Assembly (NCBI GenBank): GCA_965250205.1
Contig: CBDFNK010000014.1
Location: 83,206 to 147,205, forward strand
DNA length: 64,000 bases
Direction: 5' to 3'
Origin: JAHZKN01 sp965250205
Lineage (GTDB): Bacteria > Pseudomonadota > Alphaproteobacteria > Rhizobiales > Hyphomicrobiaceae
Shown: positions 54,090 through 62,404 of the stretch, piece after piece
Position numbering within the stretch: position 1 is the stretch's first letter
Layout: each line of letters starts with the position of its first letter
Notes under the pieces: generated by a model
Told to the model about the DNA's origin: nothing
The model's database searches: none
Seen by the model: only the letters and a program-made list of their open reading frames with translations
Made by a program: the position numbers and the translations under genes

Positions 54090-57000
54090 TCAGGAGGCCT
54101 CGGGCTGCAGGTTTGCATTTTGGTCTCGTTCCGGTTCTGAAATTGTTTCAGTTTCCGGTTCTATGTCTTTGACACGATAGAACACAGCATAAAGGCATGG
54201 AACAACAACCAACGTCAGCAGCGTTCCGACAATGAGGCCGCCAGAAATAACCACCGCAAGATCATAGAAGAGAACATCACGCGACAGGATGATGGGCAAC
54301 AGTCCCATGGCTGTTGTGCAGGTTGTCATGATGATCGGTTGCAGGCGGCGAACGCCAGCTTCAACAATGGAGTCGAGATCTGACCGTCCTGCTGCCTTCT
54401 CGATTTCAATTCGGTCAATCAAAACGATGGCGTTGTTGATGACGATGCCAGCAAGGGCCAAAAATCCAAGAATACCCATAAAGCTGAAATTTGCACCTGG
54501 CATCAAAAGCAAGGAAAGCGCGACGCCGGTAATGGACAACGGGATCGTCAACAAAACCATGGTTGGTTTTTTGAAGCTGTCAAATTGCCAGACAAGAACA
54601 AGGATCATAATTGCAAACGCCAGTGGGACGTTGCCAAATAGTGCAGATTGCGCATCGCTTGACCCTTCAATCTCGCCCCCTTTTTCAATCCGGTAGAGGG
54701 CAGGCAAGGATTGTTGTATAGCTTCGACATCTTTCGACATTTTTTTGTCTAGCTCAGCCGCCGTCAACCGGTTGCTCTTACCGGAAATTGTGATGACGCG
54801 CTCAAGGTCGCGGCGTCTGACTTGCGAAAATCCAAAACTCGGAGCCAGTGTGGCAACTTGTTCTAATGGAACAGGGCTGCTGCCAGAAACAGCAATATTA
54901 AGGGACCGTAGCCGTGACAGCTGGGTGCGCTCATCGACACCGGTGCGGAAAACTACGGGAATGGTGAGGTCGTCAATTCGGTAGTCGGTCACTTTAACGC
55001 CAGACAATTGATTGGACAACGAATTGGCGATGTCTTGTGACGTGATACCGACACGGTGGGCGGCATCTTGATTAATGATCACACGCAGCGTGACGGTTGG
55101 GTTCTTCCAATCGTCTGTAATGTTTACGGTTCCAGGAACACGTCGCAAAGCAAGTTGAAGTTGCTCTGCGCTTTTTTTGAGGATTTTTTCATCCGGACCT
55201 GCAATGCGGTATTCCACAAGGCCAGCCTCATTTGGTCCCATCGACATCGCTTTGGGGAATATTTCGGCTTCTGGAACCTGATCGACGGCATATCGCCTAA
55301 TGCGTTGACGTAATTTGGCGACGTCTTGGGGCAGCTTCACGTTCACAAGCACATAGGCTGTGTTTGGCGTTCCATCGACGGGACTCAATGCCAGATAAAA
55401 CCGCGGCCCACCATCGGCAATGTAGGTGACGACGCTGACAACGTTCGGGTTCTTCTTCTTGTCGAGTAGCCAGGTTTCGAGCCGTTTGGTGACGGCGCGG
55501 GTTGCGAGCGTGTTATGCCCTTGCGGCAATTCAACAATAACCTGAAGCTGTGTCCGCTCTGATCCTGGGAAAAAAGTTTTTGATACGTATCCAAAGAGGA
55601 AGACACCGATGAGTAACGTAGAAAACGCGGCGACAACGGACAAATATTTCCACTTGAGGCAGGATCGGATGAGGCCACGATAACGCTCATAATACCAAGC
55701 ACTATAGGTTTTATCCTCATCGACAGTTTCACCAGCTTTGAGAAACCAGAGACAAAACAGGATCAACGCTGTAAGTGCAACGACCCAGCTGACGAGCAAG
55801 GCAATTGCAATCACCAATGAGATTGAACGTGTGTATTCGCCAGCGCCTCCAGGTGCCAACATGAGTGGCATAAAGGCAAGAATGGTTGTTAAAGAAGCAG
55901 CCAGCAAAGGTCTGGAGAGACTTTGACCCGTTTGCAACGCGGCAGTGATGCGGTCTTGGCCACGCAAAATACGATTTCCAAACTCCTCGGCGACAACGAT
56001 GCCATTGTCGACGAGGAGACCCAGAGAAATGATGAGGGAGGCTAATGACATCCTCTCAAGCTCAATGCCGATCAAGCGCATCACGATTACTGTGATGACC
56101 ATCACCAACGGAACCATTGCGCCAACGATCAGGCCTGTGCGAAAGCCAAGAAACGCCACCACAACCCCGAGCACAATTAATATGGTCTGCCAAAGATTAT
56201 TGAAGACTCCAAAAATTGCCGTTTCAATTTCCTTCGGCTGCCAGGTGATGCGATCAAGTTGAAAACCGACTGGCAGCGTACCGTTAAATGCCGTCACGAC
56301 TTTATTCAAAGCCTCGCCCATGACGAATGCATTAAATTGATCGACCATCGATACCGAAATAACAATGGCCTCTCTACCGTTCCAAAACACGGGCTTCGTG
56401 GGTGGGTCTTCATAGTCAAAGGAGATATTCGCAATATCCGACAGATAGACGGAGCTTTTGCTGTCCGGGATGGCAATCGAAATCTTTTTGATGTCATCGA
56501 TTGAGCCGAGATCGCCACTTGGTTCAATCGTAAAAGATTTGCCATTCGCTTCAATCCGCCCACCTGGCAGAATGACATTTTGTTGTGAAATGGCCGATTG
56601 GATCGAATTGGCTGTGAGCCCCATGCGAGCCAGGCGAATATTATCAAACTCAATAAATACGCGCGGTTCGACTCGACCAAAGAATTCGACCTTTCGAACA
56701 CCAGGAACGCGCGCATAGATGATCCGTCTAAGAGACTTAGAGGCTTCATACATTTCTACATTTGAGAAGCCTTCCGCTGTCATTGCGATGGTTGCCATCG
56801 CAACATTTCCTTCATCGTCAAAAACTTGAGGTCCAACTGTTCCTGACGGCAGTTTAGATTTCACGTCATCAACTTTGTTGCGCAGGTCTGCCCAAATTGG
56901 TGCCATATCCGTATAGACATCGGCGACTGTGATCTTGACCAAAGACTGGCCCACGGAAGAAATAGTTTCTAGCTTGTCAACTTCGGGCATTTCCCGAATT

Positions 57001-57206
57001 TTTTCTTCAAGCTTGGATGTGATGAGGTTTTCAACTCTATTCGCGGACATTCCTGGGAAGTTTGCGATAACTGATGCTGAACGAATTGTAATCGCAGGGT
57101 CTTCACGAGAGGGATGATTGAGAATGCTGATCGGCCCGATGATGAGCACGACAATTAAGAAGGCAACGGTCAGTGCACGATTGTTGAGTGCCAGGCGGGT
57201 CAGCAT
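54090..57206 (-). CDS. RND efflux pump inner-membrane transporter
   Basis: The 1038-residue protein is an AcrB-like resistance-nodulation-division pump with 12 membrane helices and two large periplasmic loops. It exports hydrophobic compounds by proton antiport. In helix 4 the usual Asp-Asp pair reads LLVDNGIVVAEE, so only the first Asp remains; in helix 10 the place of the usual Lys reads GIVINNAIVLID, with Asn instead. These changes are found in a subgroup of RND pumps and suggest a different relay. The adaptor gene lies ten bases upstream. No outer-membrane channel gene adjoins, so an unlinked TolC would be needed. Confidence 0.92.
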   Translation of the reverse strand: MLTRLALNNRALTVAFLIVVLIIGPISILNHPSREDPAITIRSASVIANFPGMSANRVENLITSKLEEKIREMPEVDKLETISSVGQSLVKITVADVYTDMAPIWADLRNKVDDVKSKLPSGTVGPQVFDDEGNVAMATIAMTAEGFSNVEMYEASKSLRRIIYARVPGVRKVEFFGRVEPRVFIEFDNIRLARMGLTANSIQSAISQQNVILPGGRIEANGKSFTIEPSGDLGSIDDIKKISIAIPDSKSSVYLSDIANISFDYEDPPTKPVFWNGREAIVISVSMVDQFNAFVMGEALNKVVTAFNGTLPVGFQLDRITWQPKEIETAIFGVFNNLWQTILIVLGVVVAFLGFRTGLIVGAMVPLVMVITVIVMRLIGIELERMSLASLIISLGLLVDNGIVVAEEFGNRILRGQDRITAALQTGQSLSRPLLAASLTTILAFMPLMLAPGGAGEYTRSISLVIAIALLVSWVVALTALILFCLWFLKAGETVDEDKTYSAWYYERYRGLIRSCLKWKYLSVVAAFSTLLIGVFLFGYVSKTFFPGSERTQLQVIVELPQGHNTLATRAVTKRLETWLLDKKKNPNVVSVVTYIADGGPRFYLALSPVDGTPNTAYVLVNVKLPQDVAKLRQRIRRYAVDQVPEAEIFPKAMSMGPNEAGLVEYRIAGPDEKILKKSAEQLQLALRRVPGTVNITDDWKNPTVTLRVIINQDAAHRVGITSQDIANSLSNQLSGVKVTDYRIDDLTIPVVFRTGVDERTQLSRLRSLNIAVSGSSPVPLEQVATLAPSFGFSQVRRRDLERVITISGKSNRLTAAELDKKMSKDVEAIQQSLPALYRIEKGGEIEGSSDAQSALFGNVPLAFAIMILVLVWQFDSFKKPTMVLLTIPLSITGVALSLLLMPGANFSFMGILGFLALAGIVINNAIVLIDRIEIEKAAGRSDLDSIVEAGVRRLQPIIMTTCTTAMGLLPIILSRDVLFYDLAVVISGGLIVGTLLTLVVVPCLYAVFYRVKDIEPETETISEPERDQNANLQPEAS

Positions 57207-57215
57207 GGTTGCCTC

Positions 57216-58316
57216 CTAGAACGATTTTTCTGGTTCAAGAAGTCGAACTTTCATGCCGTCGTACATCTGTCCAACGCCAGCAACCGCAATGATATCACCT
57301 GGCTTAATGTCTCCGACGATCTCGGGCGTGTTTCCCCTAATGCCGACAACTTTGACTGCGGTTTGTCGAACCGTTTCCGTCTTGGGATCGTACACAAAAA
57401 CGGTGCCGTGATTTTCAGCAATATCTGGCTTTAACGCGCCCACAGGAATTGAGTAAGCTTTTCCAGTGCCCTCGCCTTTAAACGCAATAATGACTTGCGC
57501 ACTCATTCCCGGTCGCAATTCAGGTGGGGATGCTTCAAGTCGAACAGTGACAGGAAAAGCATTGGCATCTCCGGCTTGTGGTGAGACTTCAGTGACAATT
57601 GCCTTTGTTGAGGTGCCGTTCAAAGGAGATAGATTGACAACGACTTCGTCGCCAACTTTCACATTTCCGATCAAGGTCTCTGGAACCGAAACTTCGACTT
57701 CATTTTCACCCTGTGTTTGCAGCTTGTAAATGGCTTCGCCGGCTTTGACTTCTTCAAACACCTCTACGGGGCGTTCAGAAACCGTTCCAGAAAACGGTGC
57801 CTGTAGAGATGTTTTTTTGAGGTCTCTTTTTCTGAGGTCGAGCTGACTGCGGGCGATGCCAACCTGGCCCTCTGCATTTGCAAAATTTACTTTTGCCGTG
57901 TCGAGCGCTGTCTTGGTTGTGTACCGGCTCTTCCACAGTTGCTGTTTTTGAGACAGTTTGCTGCGCGCATCTTCAAGCGTTGCAATGGCCTGCTTCAAAG
58001 AGAACTCAGCTTGTTTTACTTCCAATTCGATGGATTTGGGATCGAGTTGTGCAATGATTTCCCCTTTTTTGACAACGTCTCCAATTTTCTTGGACATGAC
58101 CGTAACGCTGCCATTGATCTCAAATGCGACGTTGGCGCTGGTGCCTGCTTTCACGACGCCTGCAAGCTGGCGGGTGGCGTTCTTCGCCAGCGTGTCTATT
58201 TTCATGTATTTTATTGAGCGAGGAGGCAGTTCTACATTTTTGACTTCAGGTTCGTTGCAACCTGTTAGATTAACACAAAGCAGGGGAATCAAGCCTAACC
58301 GCATTGGACGATTCAT
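57216..58316 (-). CDS. RND efflux periplasmic adaptor lipoprotein
   Basis: The membrane-fusion protein links the pump to an outer-membrane channel. From the ATG at 58316 it has 366 residues and a lipoprotein signal with lipobox LTGC (LIPLLCVNLTGCNEPE). The barrel-sandwich domain (GSVTVMSKKIGDVVKKGEII), a coiled hairpin around 95-150 and the second lipoyl half (LQAPFSGTVSERPVEVFEEV) follow in the usual order. A longer frame begins earlier but would place the signal internally. Its start codon overlaps the start of the divergent ion channel gene. Confidence 0.9.
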   Translation of the reverse strand: MNRPMRLGLIPLLCVNLTGCNEPEVKNVELPPRSIKYMKIDTLAKNATRQLAGVVKAGTSANVAFEINGSVTVMSKKIGDVVKKGEIIAQLDPKSIELEVKQAEFSLKQAIATLEDARSKLSQKQQLWKSRYTTKTALDTAKVNFANAEGQVGIARSQLDLRKRDLKKTSLQAPFSGTVSERPVEVFEEVKAGEAIYKLQTQGENEVEVSVPETLIGNVKVGDEVVVNLSPLNGTSTKAIVTEVSPQAGDANAFPVTVRLEASPPELRPGMSAQVIIAFKGEGTGKAYSIPVGALKPDIAENHGTVFVYDPKTETVRQTAVKVVGIRGNTPEIVGDIKPGDIIAVAGVGQMYDGMKVRLLEPEKSF

Positions 58317-58926
58317 GATTTTGGACTCGTTTAAAAAAATTTCACAGAGAGTTGGACAGGCAAGTAAAACCATACAGCAAAAATCTAGAAGTGCGCGACG
58401 AAATTTACAGTGGGTCAACAGGAAGACAAGCAGCGATGACAACAATTACGCAAATTATTTGAGGCAGCGCTTTATTGGTTCTGTGCTCTCTTTTGCATGT
58501 CTTTATGCTTGTGCATCTCGCAGAACCCTTCAGCGTTATGTCCGGCATTGGGGCCACTTCAACGAATTTATACGTTGGTCTGTCCTCATATCGGTGGTAT
58601 TTCTGGCCGTTGTCGTTGCCCATACGATTCAAGCCTGGGCGTGGGCAATCGCGTTTTATGGCATTGGCGCGTTGTCCGACATGAGCAGCTCGATTTATTT
58701 TTCCCTAATCACATACACCACTGTTGGATACGGCCCCACTGTTGGATACGGCCCCACTGTTGGATACGGCCCCACTGTTGGATACGGCGATGTAACACTG
58801 GAGCATAACTACCGTATTTTTGCAGCCATGGCGTCTGTGACGGGCCTATTGAATTTTGGCCTCAGCACAGCATTCCTGGTCGGGCTCTTTACAAGCATGT
58901 TGGAAAACGATGGCAATTATAGCTGA
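58315..58926 (+). CDS. Two-helix potassium channel with quadruplicated selectivity filter
   Basis: The protein of about 203 residues has two hydrophobic helices flanking a pore loop: WSVLISVVFLAVVVAHTIQA, pore helix SSSIYFSLITYTTVGYG, and VTGLLNFGLSTAFLVGLFT. The K+ filter TVGYG is present four times in a row because PTVGYG (18 bp) is repeated at 58720-58787; ordinary channels have one filter followed by D. The repeats keep the frame. The ATG at 58315 is the first in frame but overlaps the divergent adaptor's start codon and lacks a ribosome site; the true start may be internal. With three extra filters the pore is unlikely to form normally. Confidence 0.75.
   Translation: MILDSFKKISQRVGQASKTIQQKSRSARRNLQWVNRKTSSDDNNYANYLRQRFIGSVLSFACLYACASRRTLQRYVRHWGHFNEFIRWSVLISVVFLAVVVAHTIQAWAWAIAFYGIGALSDMSSSIYFSLITYTTVGYGPTVGYGPTVGYGPTVGYGDVTLEHNYRIFAAMASVTGLLNFGLSTAFLVGLFTSMLENDGNYS
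58720..58787 (+). repeat. 18-bp tandem repeat in the K+ channel filter
   Basis: The unit ACTGTTGGATACGGCCCC begins at 58720, 58738 and 58756 and occurs a fourth time at 58774, where it ends in GGCGAT instead. The copies are identical, which points to recent slippage or an assembly error rather than an old duplication. Confidence 0.95.
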
Positions 58927-58963
58927 TTGTTTGATTGGGTTGCCAATCTCAAGCCCTCAGTCA

Positions 58964-59974
58964 TCAATATCCCTCGATGACGATTTTTCCTTTGGCGGTG
59001 CCGGTCTCAATGAGGCGATGTGCTTCGCGCAAGCTTGCTGCGTTGATTGGTGACAGGACCTCGCTGACAGTGGTGCGGATACGACCGGCGTCAATCTCGG
59101 ACGCGACCCAGGTCAGCAGCTTGTGCTGTTCGATCATGTCCGGTGTCTGGTGCATGGCGCGCGCAAACATGAACTCCCAATGCAGACTTGCCGACTTCAT
59201 TTTCATGCCGTCCATTGGCATTGGCAGGTTGGTGTCGTCAATGGTGACGATGCTGCCTTCGGGACGGATCAGTTCGACGGCCGTTGCCCAGTGGCGCATG
59301 TCATTGAAGATGGCGATGTGGTCGACATGCTGCATGCCAAGGGCACGGACCTGGGCCACCATGTCCTTGCGGTGATTGACAACATGATCAGCTCCGAGTT
59401 CTTTCACCCACGCCGTTGTCTCGGGCCGCGACGCGGTTGCAATGATCTCAAGGCCCGCATGTTTGGCAAGCTGAATGCCAATTGACCCAACCCCGCCGCC
59501 AGCTCCAATGATCAAGAGGCTCTGCCCTTTGGAGCCGCCATCGCGATCAATACCAAGGCGATCAAAGAAGGCTTCGTAGGCCGTAAGCGTTGTCAATGGA
59601 AGGGCGGCAGCTTCTGCATGGCTGAGGGACTTAGGTTTCAGTCCAACAATGCGCTCATCCACCAGTTGATATTCGGCGTTACTGCCGGAGCGTGTGATAT
59701 CGCCCGCATACCAGACCGCCTCGCCCGGTTTGAAGAGTGTCACATCAGGACCCACCGCTTCAACGATACCGCTGGCGTCCCAACCAAGCACGCGTGGCGT
59801 TTCTTCAACTTGGTCTTTTGGCGCGCGCACCTTGGTGTCGACCGGATTGACGGAAACCGCTTTCACAGCAACGAGAATGTCGCGACCTGTCGCGGTGGGT
59901 ATAGGTAGATCGACGTCCAGAAATGAATTGGGGTCTTCAATGGGTAGGTACAGCTTGAGTGCAACGGCTTTCAT
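58964..59974 (-). CDS. Zinc-free quinone-oxidoreductase-type alcohol dehydrogenase
   Basis: The 336-residue protein is a medium-chain dehydrogenase/reductase of the ZADH1/quinone oxidoreductase branch. The NADPH site is LLIIGAGGGVGSIGIQLAKH; the N-terminal GroES-like domain has SVNPVDTKVR and VLGWDASGIVEAVG. The catalytic zinc ligands of true alcohol dehydrogenases are missing, so it should reduce quinones or activated double bonds with NADPH. The gene is single and convergent with the channel gene. Confidence 0.88.
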   Translation of the reverse strand: MKAVALKLYLPIEDPNSFLDVDLPIPTATGRDILVAVKAVSVNPVDTKVRAPKDQVEETPRVLGWDASGIVEAVGPDVTLFKPGEAVWYAGDITRSGSNAEYQLVDERIVGLKPKSLSHAEAAALPLTTLTAYEAFFDRLGIDRDGGSKGQSLLIIGAGGGVGSIGIQLAKHAGLEIIATASRPETTAWVKELGADHVVNHRKDMVAQVRALGMQHVDHIAIFNDMRHWATAVELIRPEGSIVTIDDTNLPMPMDGMKMKSASLHWEFMFARAMHQTPDMIEQHKLLTWVASEIDAGRIRTTVSEVLSPINAASLREAHRLIETGTAKGKIVIEGY

Positions 59975-60037
59975 TGAGCTGGCCTTTTTTTGGGTTCGGA
60001 GTAAGTGGGCAATGGTGTGTTGAATTCACCTCTATCG

Positions 60038-60658
60038 CTATTTCTTGCCGACGGTGTCGCCACCAAGGGCGACGCGGATAAGGTCTGCCGTGCGCTCGAG
60101 GCCGAGTTTGTGTTTCATCTGCGTGCACGTGTTGGCGACCGTCTTGTAGGCAATGCCCAGAACATCAGCTATGGCGTTGAGACTTTCGCCACGACCTAGC
60201 AGGCGCAGGATTTCTAACTCGCGTGCCGTCAATTTGTCGAGTGGATCGCCATCGCTACCAGGGCCAAGCTTGGCTCTTAAATCCGCTTCAATGTAGCAGT
60301 TGCCAGAAAGTACTGTTTCAACAGCTGTAACGACTTCTTCAGCGTCGGCTGCCTTGCTGACATATCCATCGGCACCTGCTTTCAGAGCTTGGGAAATATA
60401 GGCGGGTTCTGTGTGCATACTCAACACAACAATACGCGGTGGGTTGCTATATTTTTTGACGCGTTGGATGACTTCGAGCCCGCCCATGCCACCAAGGTTG
60501 AGGTCAAGCAAGATGAGGTCGGGCTTATCTATTGCAGCCATGTCAATGGCTTTTTCACCGCTGCTGGCTTGTAAAATTTCAGCCTTAAGGCTGGTTTGCA
60601 ACAAGCGGCGAACACCATCCAATACAACGGCATGATCATCAACTAATAGGATCTTCAT
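60038..60658 (-). CDS. NarL/LuxR-family response regulator
   Basis: The receiver domain has its phosphoacceptor at Asp52 (LILLDLNLGGMGG) and the output domain is a LuxR-type helix-turn-helix (LTARELEILRLLGRGESLNA, VLGIAYKTVANTCTQMKHKL). It should be controlled by the kinase encoded 29 bases upstream. A likely target is the divergent TonB-receptor gene, because two GGAAnAATTCC sites lie in front of it. That link is inference. Confidence 0.93.
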   Translation of the reverse strand: MKILLVDDHAVVLDGVRRLLQTSLKAEILQASSGEKAIDMAAIDKPDLILLDLNLGGMGGLEVIQRVKKYSNPPRIVVLSMHTEPAYISQALKAGADGYVSKAADAEEVVTAVETVLSGNCYIEADLRAKLGPGSDGDPLDKLTARELEILRLLGRGESLNAIADVLGIAYKTVANTCTQMKHKLGLERTADLIRVALGGDTVGKK

Positions 60659-60687
60659 GAGCGTAAACTACTTTCTTGCCCCTCGGC

Positions 60688-62082
60688 TTATGCGGCTGGC
60701 GTATCTTGGGGACGTTTGTCGCTTTGATGGCTGTCGATGTCAGGTGCCAAGGGATTGGGAATGTCGGCGCTCAGTCTGACACCGGTTCCAGACGGTGGTG
60801 TTTCGATCGTGAATGTTCCGTTGAGGCGCTTAATCCTTTCGGCCATACCGCGCACACCAAAACCTGGGGTGAGGCCATGAGCGTCAAGGCCCCGGCCATT
60901 GTCGTCAACGCTCAATTGGATCGTGTTGGGGGTTGGCGCGTGAACGCGAATTGAAATGGTGCTTGCTTCTGCGTGCCGCAACGCATTGGCGACGGCTTCG
61001 CGTACTACAAAAAAGATCACGCTCAAAGTGCTAAGTGGCGCGTCAACATCGCCAACGTCCTTTGAGAATGTCACATTTGGGTGGCGTTGTTGGTTTGTTG
61101 AAACCAGATTATCAATGGCGGTCGCCAGGCCTTGGTCCAGCAACACCGCTGGGCGCAGGCGACCTAAAATGAGTGTGACGGTTTTTTTGAGTTGCCTGAG
61201 TGCTGAACGGATCGCATCGGTTTGTTCAAGAATCGGTGCGTTGCCGTCGTCGCGGGCTAACTTTGATATCATCGCGGCGTCAACATCGGCGGCGAACAGC
61301 AAGGGGCTGACTTCATCGTGCAAGTCGCGGGCGAGATCAGCGCGCTCTTCGTCTTGTACGTCTTCCAGTTGTTGTGTCAGCCGCGAGTTGCGCGCGGCCA
61401 TGCGTTCAAGTTCACCGCCCATTTCATTGAAGCCATGGCAGAGCCGTTCCAGTTCAGCTGAGCCCGATGGTGACACGCGTGCCTTAAGGTTGCCGGCACC
61501 AATTTTTCCGTAACCGGTGAGGAGGGATTGGATAGGGGCCATCGCGCGGGTCACGATCCATGATACCGAACCCAACACCAACAGACAGAAGAGAGCGAGC
61601 AGGCTTGCAAATGTGGAAAGGTCCTGCCACGCTTCGCCCACTTCATTGGTCGGGTCCGCTTCGATGACAACGGCGTGCAATGGCGGCAAAGGGTTTTGCA
61701 AGGGAAGGGTCGAGGTGAGCGGGTTGGCATTCAAAAAACGTTGAAACCATTTCGGCGCTATGTTGTCCGGTAGAGCAAGGCGTGAACTTGCAACAGCTCC
61801 ACCGCTCGCCGTCACCAGTTTGGCCTTCAAATGGCGATCGCCATTAAAGTGGGCGACCATCAATTCAAGACGGCGGGATAGATCGCGGGAGGATTCACCC
61901 GACTGAATTTCAGTTTTAGCGACCTGCTCGCCGACTGCCAACGCTGCCTGCATCTCCGTCGCGACCTTTGATTTCGCATGCCAATAGATCGGTACCACGC
62001 TCAGGCACGTGGTGATCAGCAAGGCGGCCGCAACGGTTGCGATGAGGCGCAACTGCAAGGGCAGATGATGGAAGAAAGACAC
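60688..62082 (-). CDS. NarX/UhpB-type membrane sensor histidine kinase
   Basis: The 464-residue kinase has a membrane helix at about 11-32, a periplasmic domain to about residue 155, a second helix (LLALFCLLVLGSVSWIVTRA), a HAMP linker (LLTGYGKIGAGNLKARVSPS), and a HisKA_3 domain with DLHDEVSPLLFA (His255). The ATPase part carries VREAVANALRHAEAS and DNGRGLDAHG, GFGVRGMAER. The periplasmic domain shows no recognisable ligand motif. It forms a two-gene unit with the NarL-type regulator. Confidence 0.92.
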   Translation of the reverse strand: MSFFHHLPLQLRLIATVAAALLITTCLSVVPIYWHAKSKVATEMQAALAVGEQVAKTEIQSGESSRDLSRRLELMVAHFNGDRHLKAKLVTASGGAVASSRLALPDNIAPKWFQRFLNANPLTSTLPLQNPLPPLHAVVIEADPTNEVGEAWQDLSTFASLLALFCLLVLGSVSWIVTRAMAPIQSLLTGYGKIGAGNLKARVSPSGSAELERLCHGFNEMGGELERMAARNSRLTQQLEDVQDEERADLARDLHDEVSPLLFAADVDAAMISKLARDDGNAPILEQTDAIRSALRQLKKTVTLILGRLRPAVLLDQGLATAIDNLVSTNQQRHPNVTFSKDVGDVDAPLSTLSVIFFVVREAVANALRHAEASTISIRVHAPTPNTIQLSVDDNGRGLDAHGLTPGFGVRGMAERIKRLNGTFTIETPPSGTGVRLSADIPNPLAPDIDSHQSDKRPQDTPAA

Positions 62083-62404
62083 GCGCTTTTTAACTCCTGA
62101 TTAGCTCCTGAATTCGGCCTGACTATAGCCCGTCACACAAGATCAATGCGATGGCGGAAATCAGGAAAAATTCCCTATGGTTTCCATGGTTAGCAGGAAC
62201 AATTCCTATGATTTGAAACCCTTATGCAACACGTCGCTACCAAGTCTGGGATTAGGCGCTGATTTAGGCGTTACAGTATTGCGTTGGGCTCCATAGCTGC
62301 CTAATCGAAAAGTCACTCAAAATTTGAGGATAGCGTCCGAATCGTGGCGTTTGATGACAAAGGTCTAGGAAAACTTGATCGCACGGGGACTGACGGAGCG
62401 TTGG
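62083..62404. promoter_or_regulatory. Divergent control region with two GGAAnAATTCC sites
   Basis: The 322-base region separates the sensor kinase from the TonB-dependent receptor. GGAAAAATTCC (62164-62174) and GGAACAATTCC (62196-62206) are palindromes 32 bp apart, about three helical turns, and each is followed by C/T-TATG and a T-rich phrase. Such paired sites suit a dimeric regulator, and the NarL-type protein encoded next door is the obvious candidate. No clear -35/-10 pair stands out. Confidence 0.45.
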
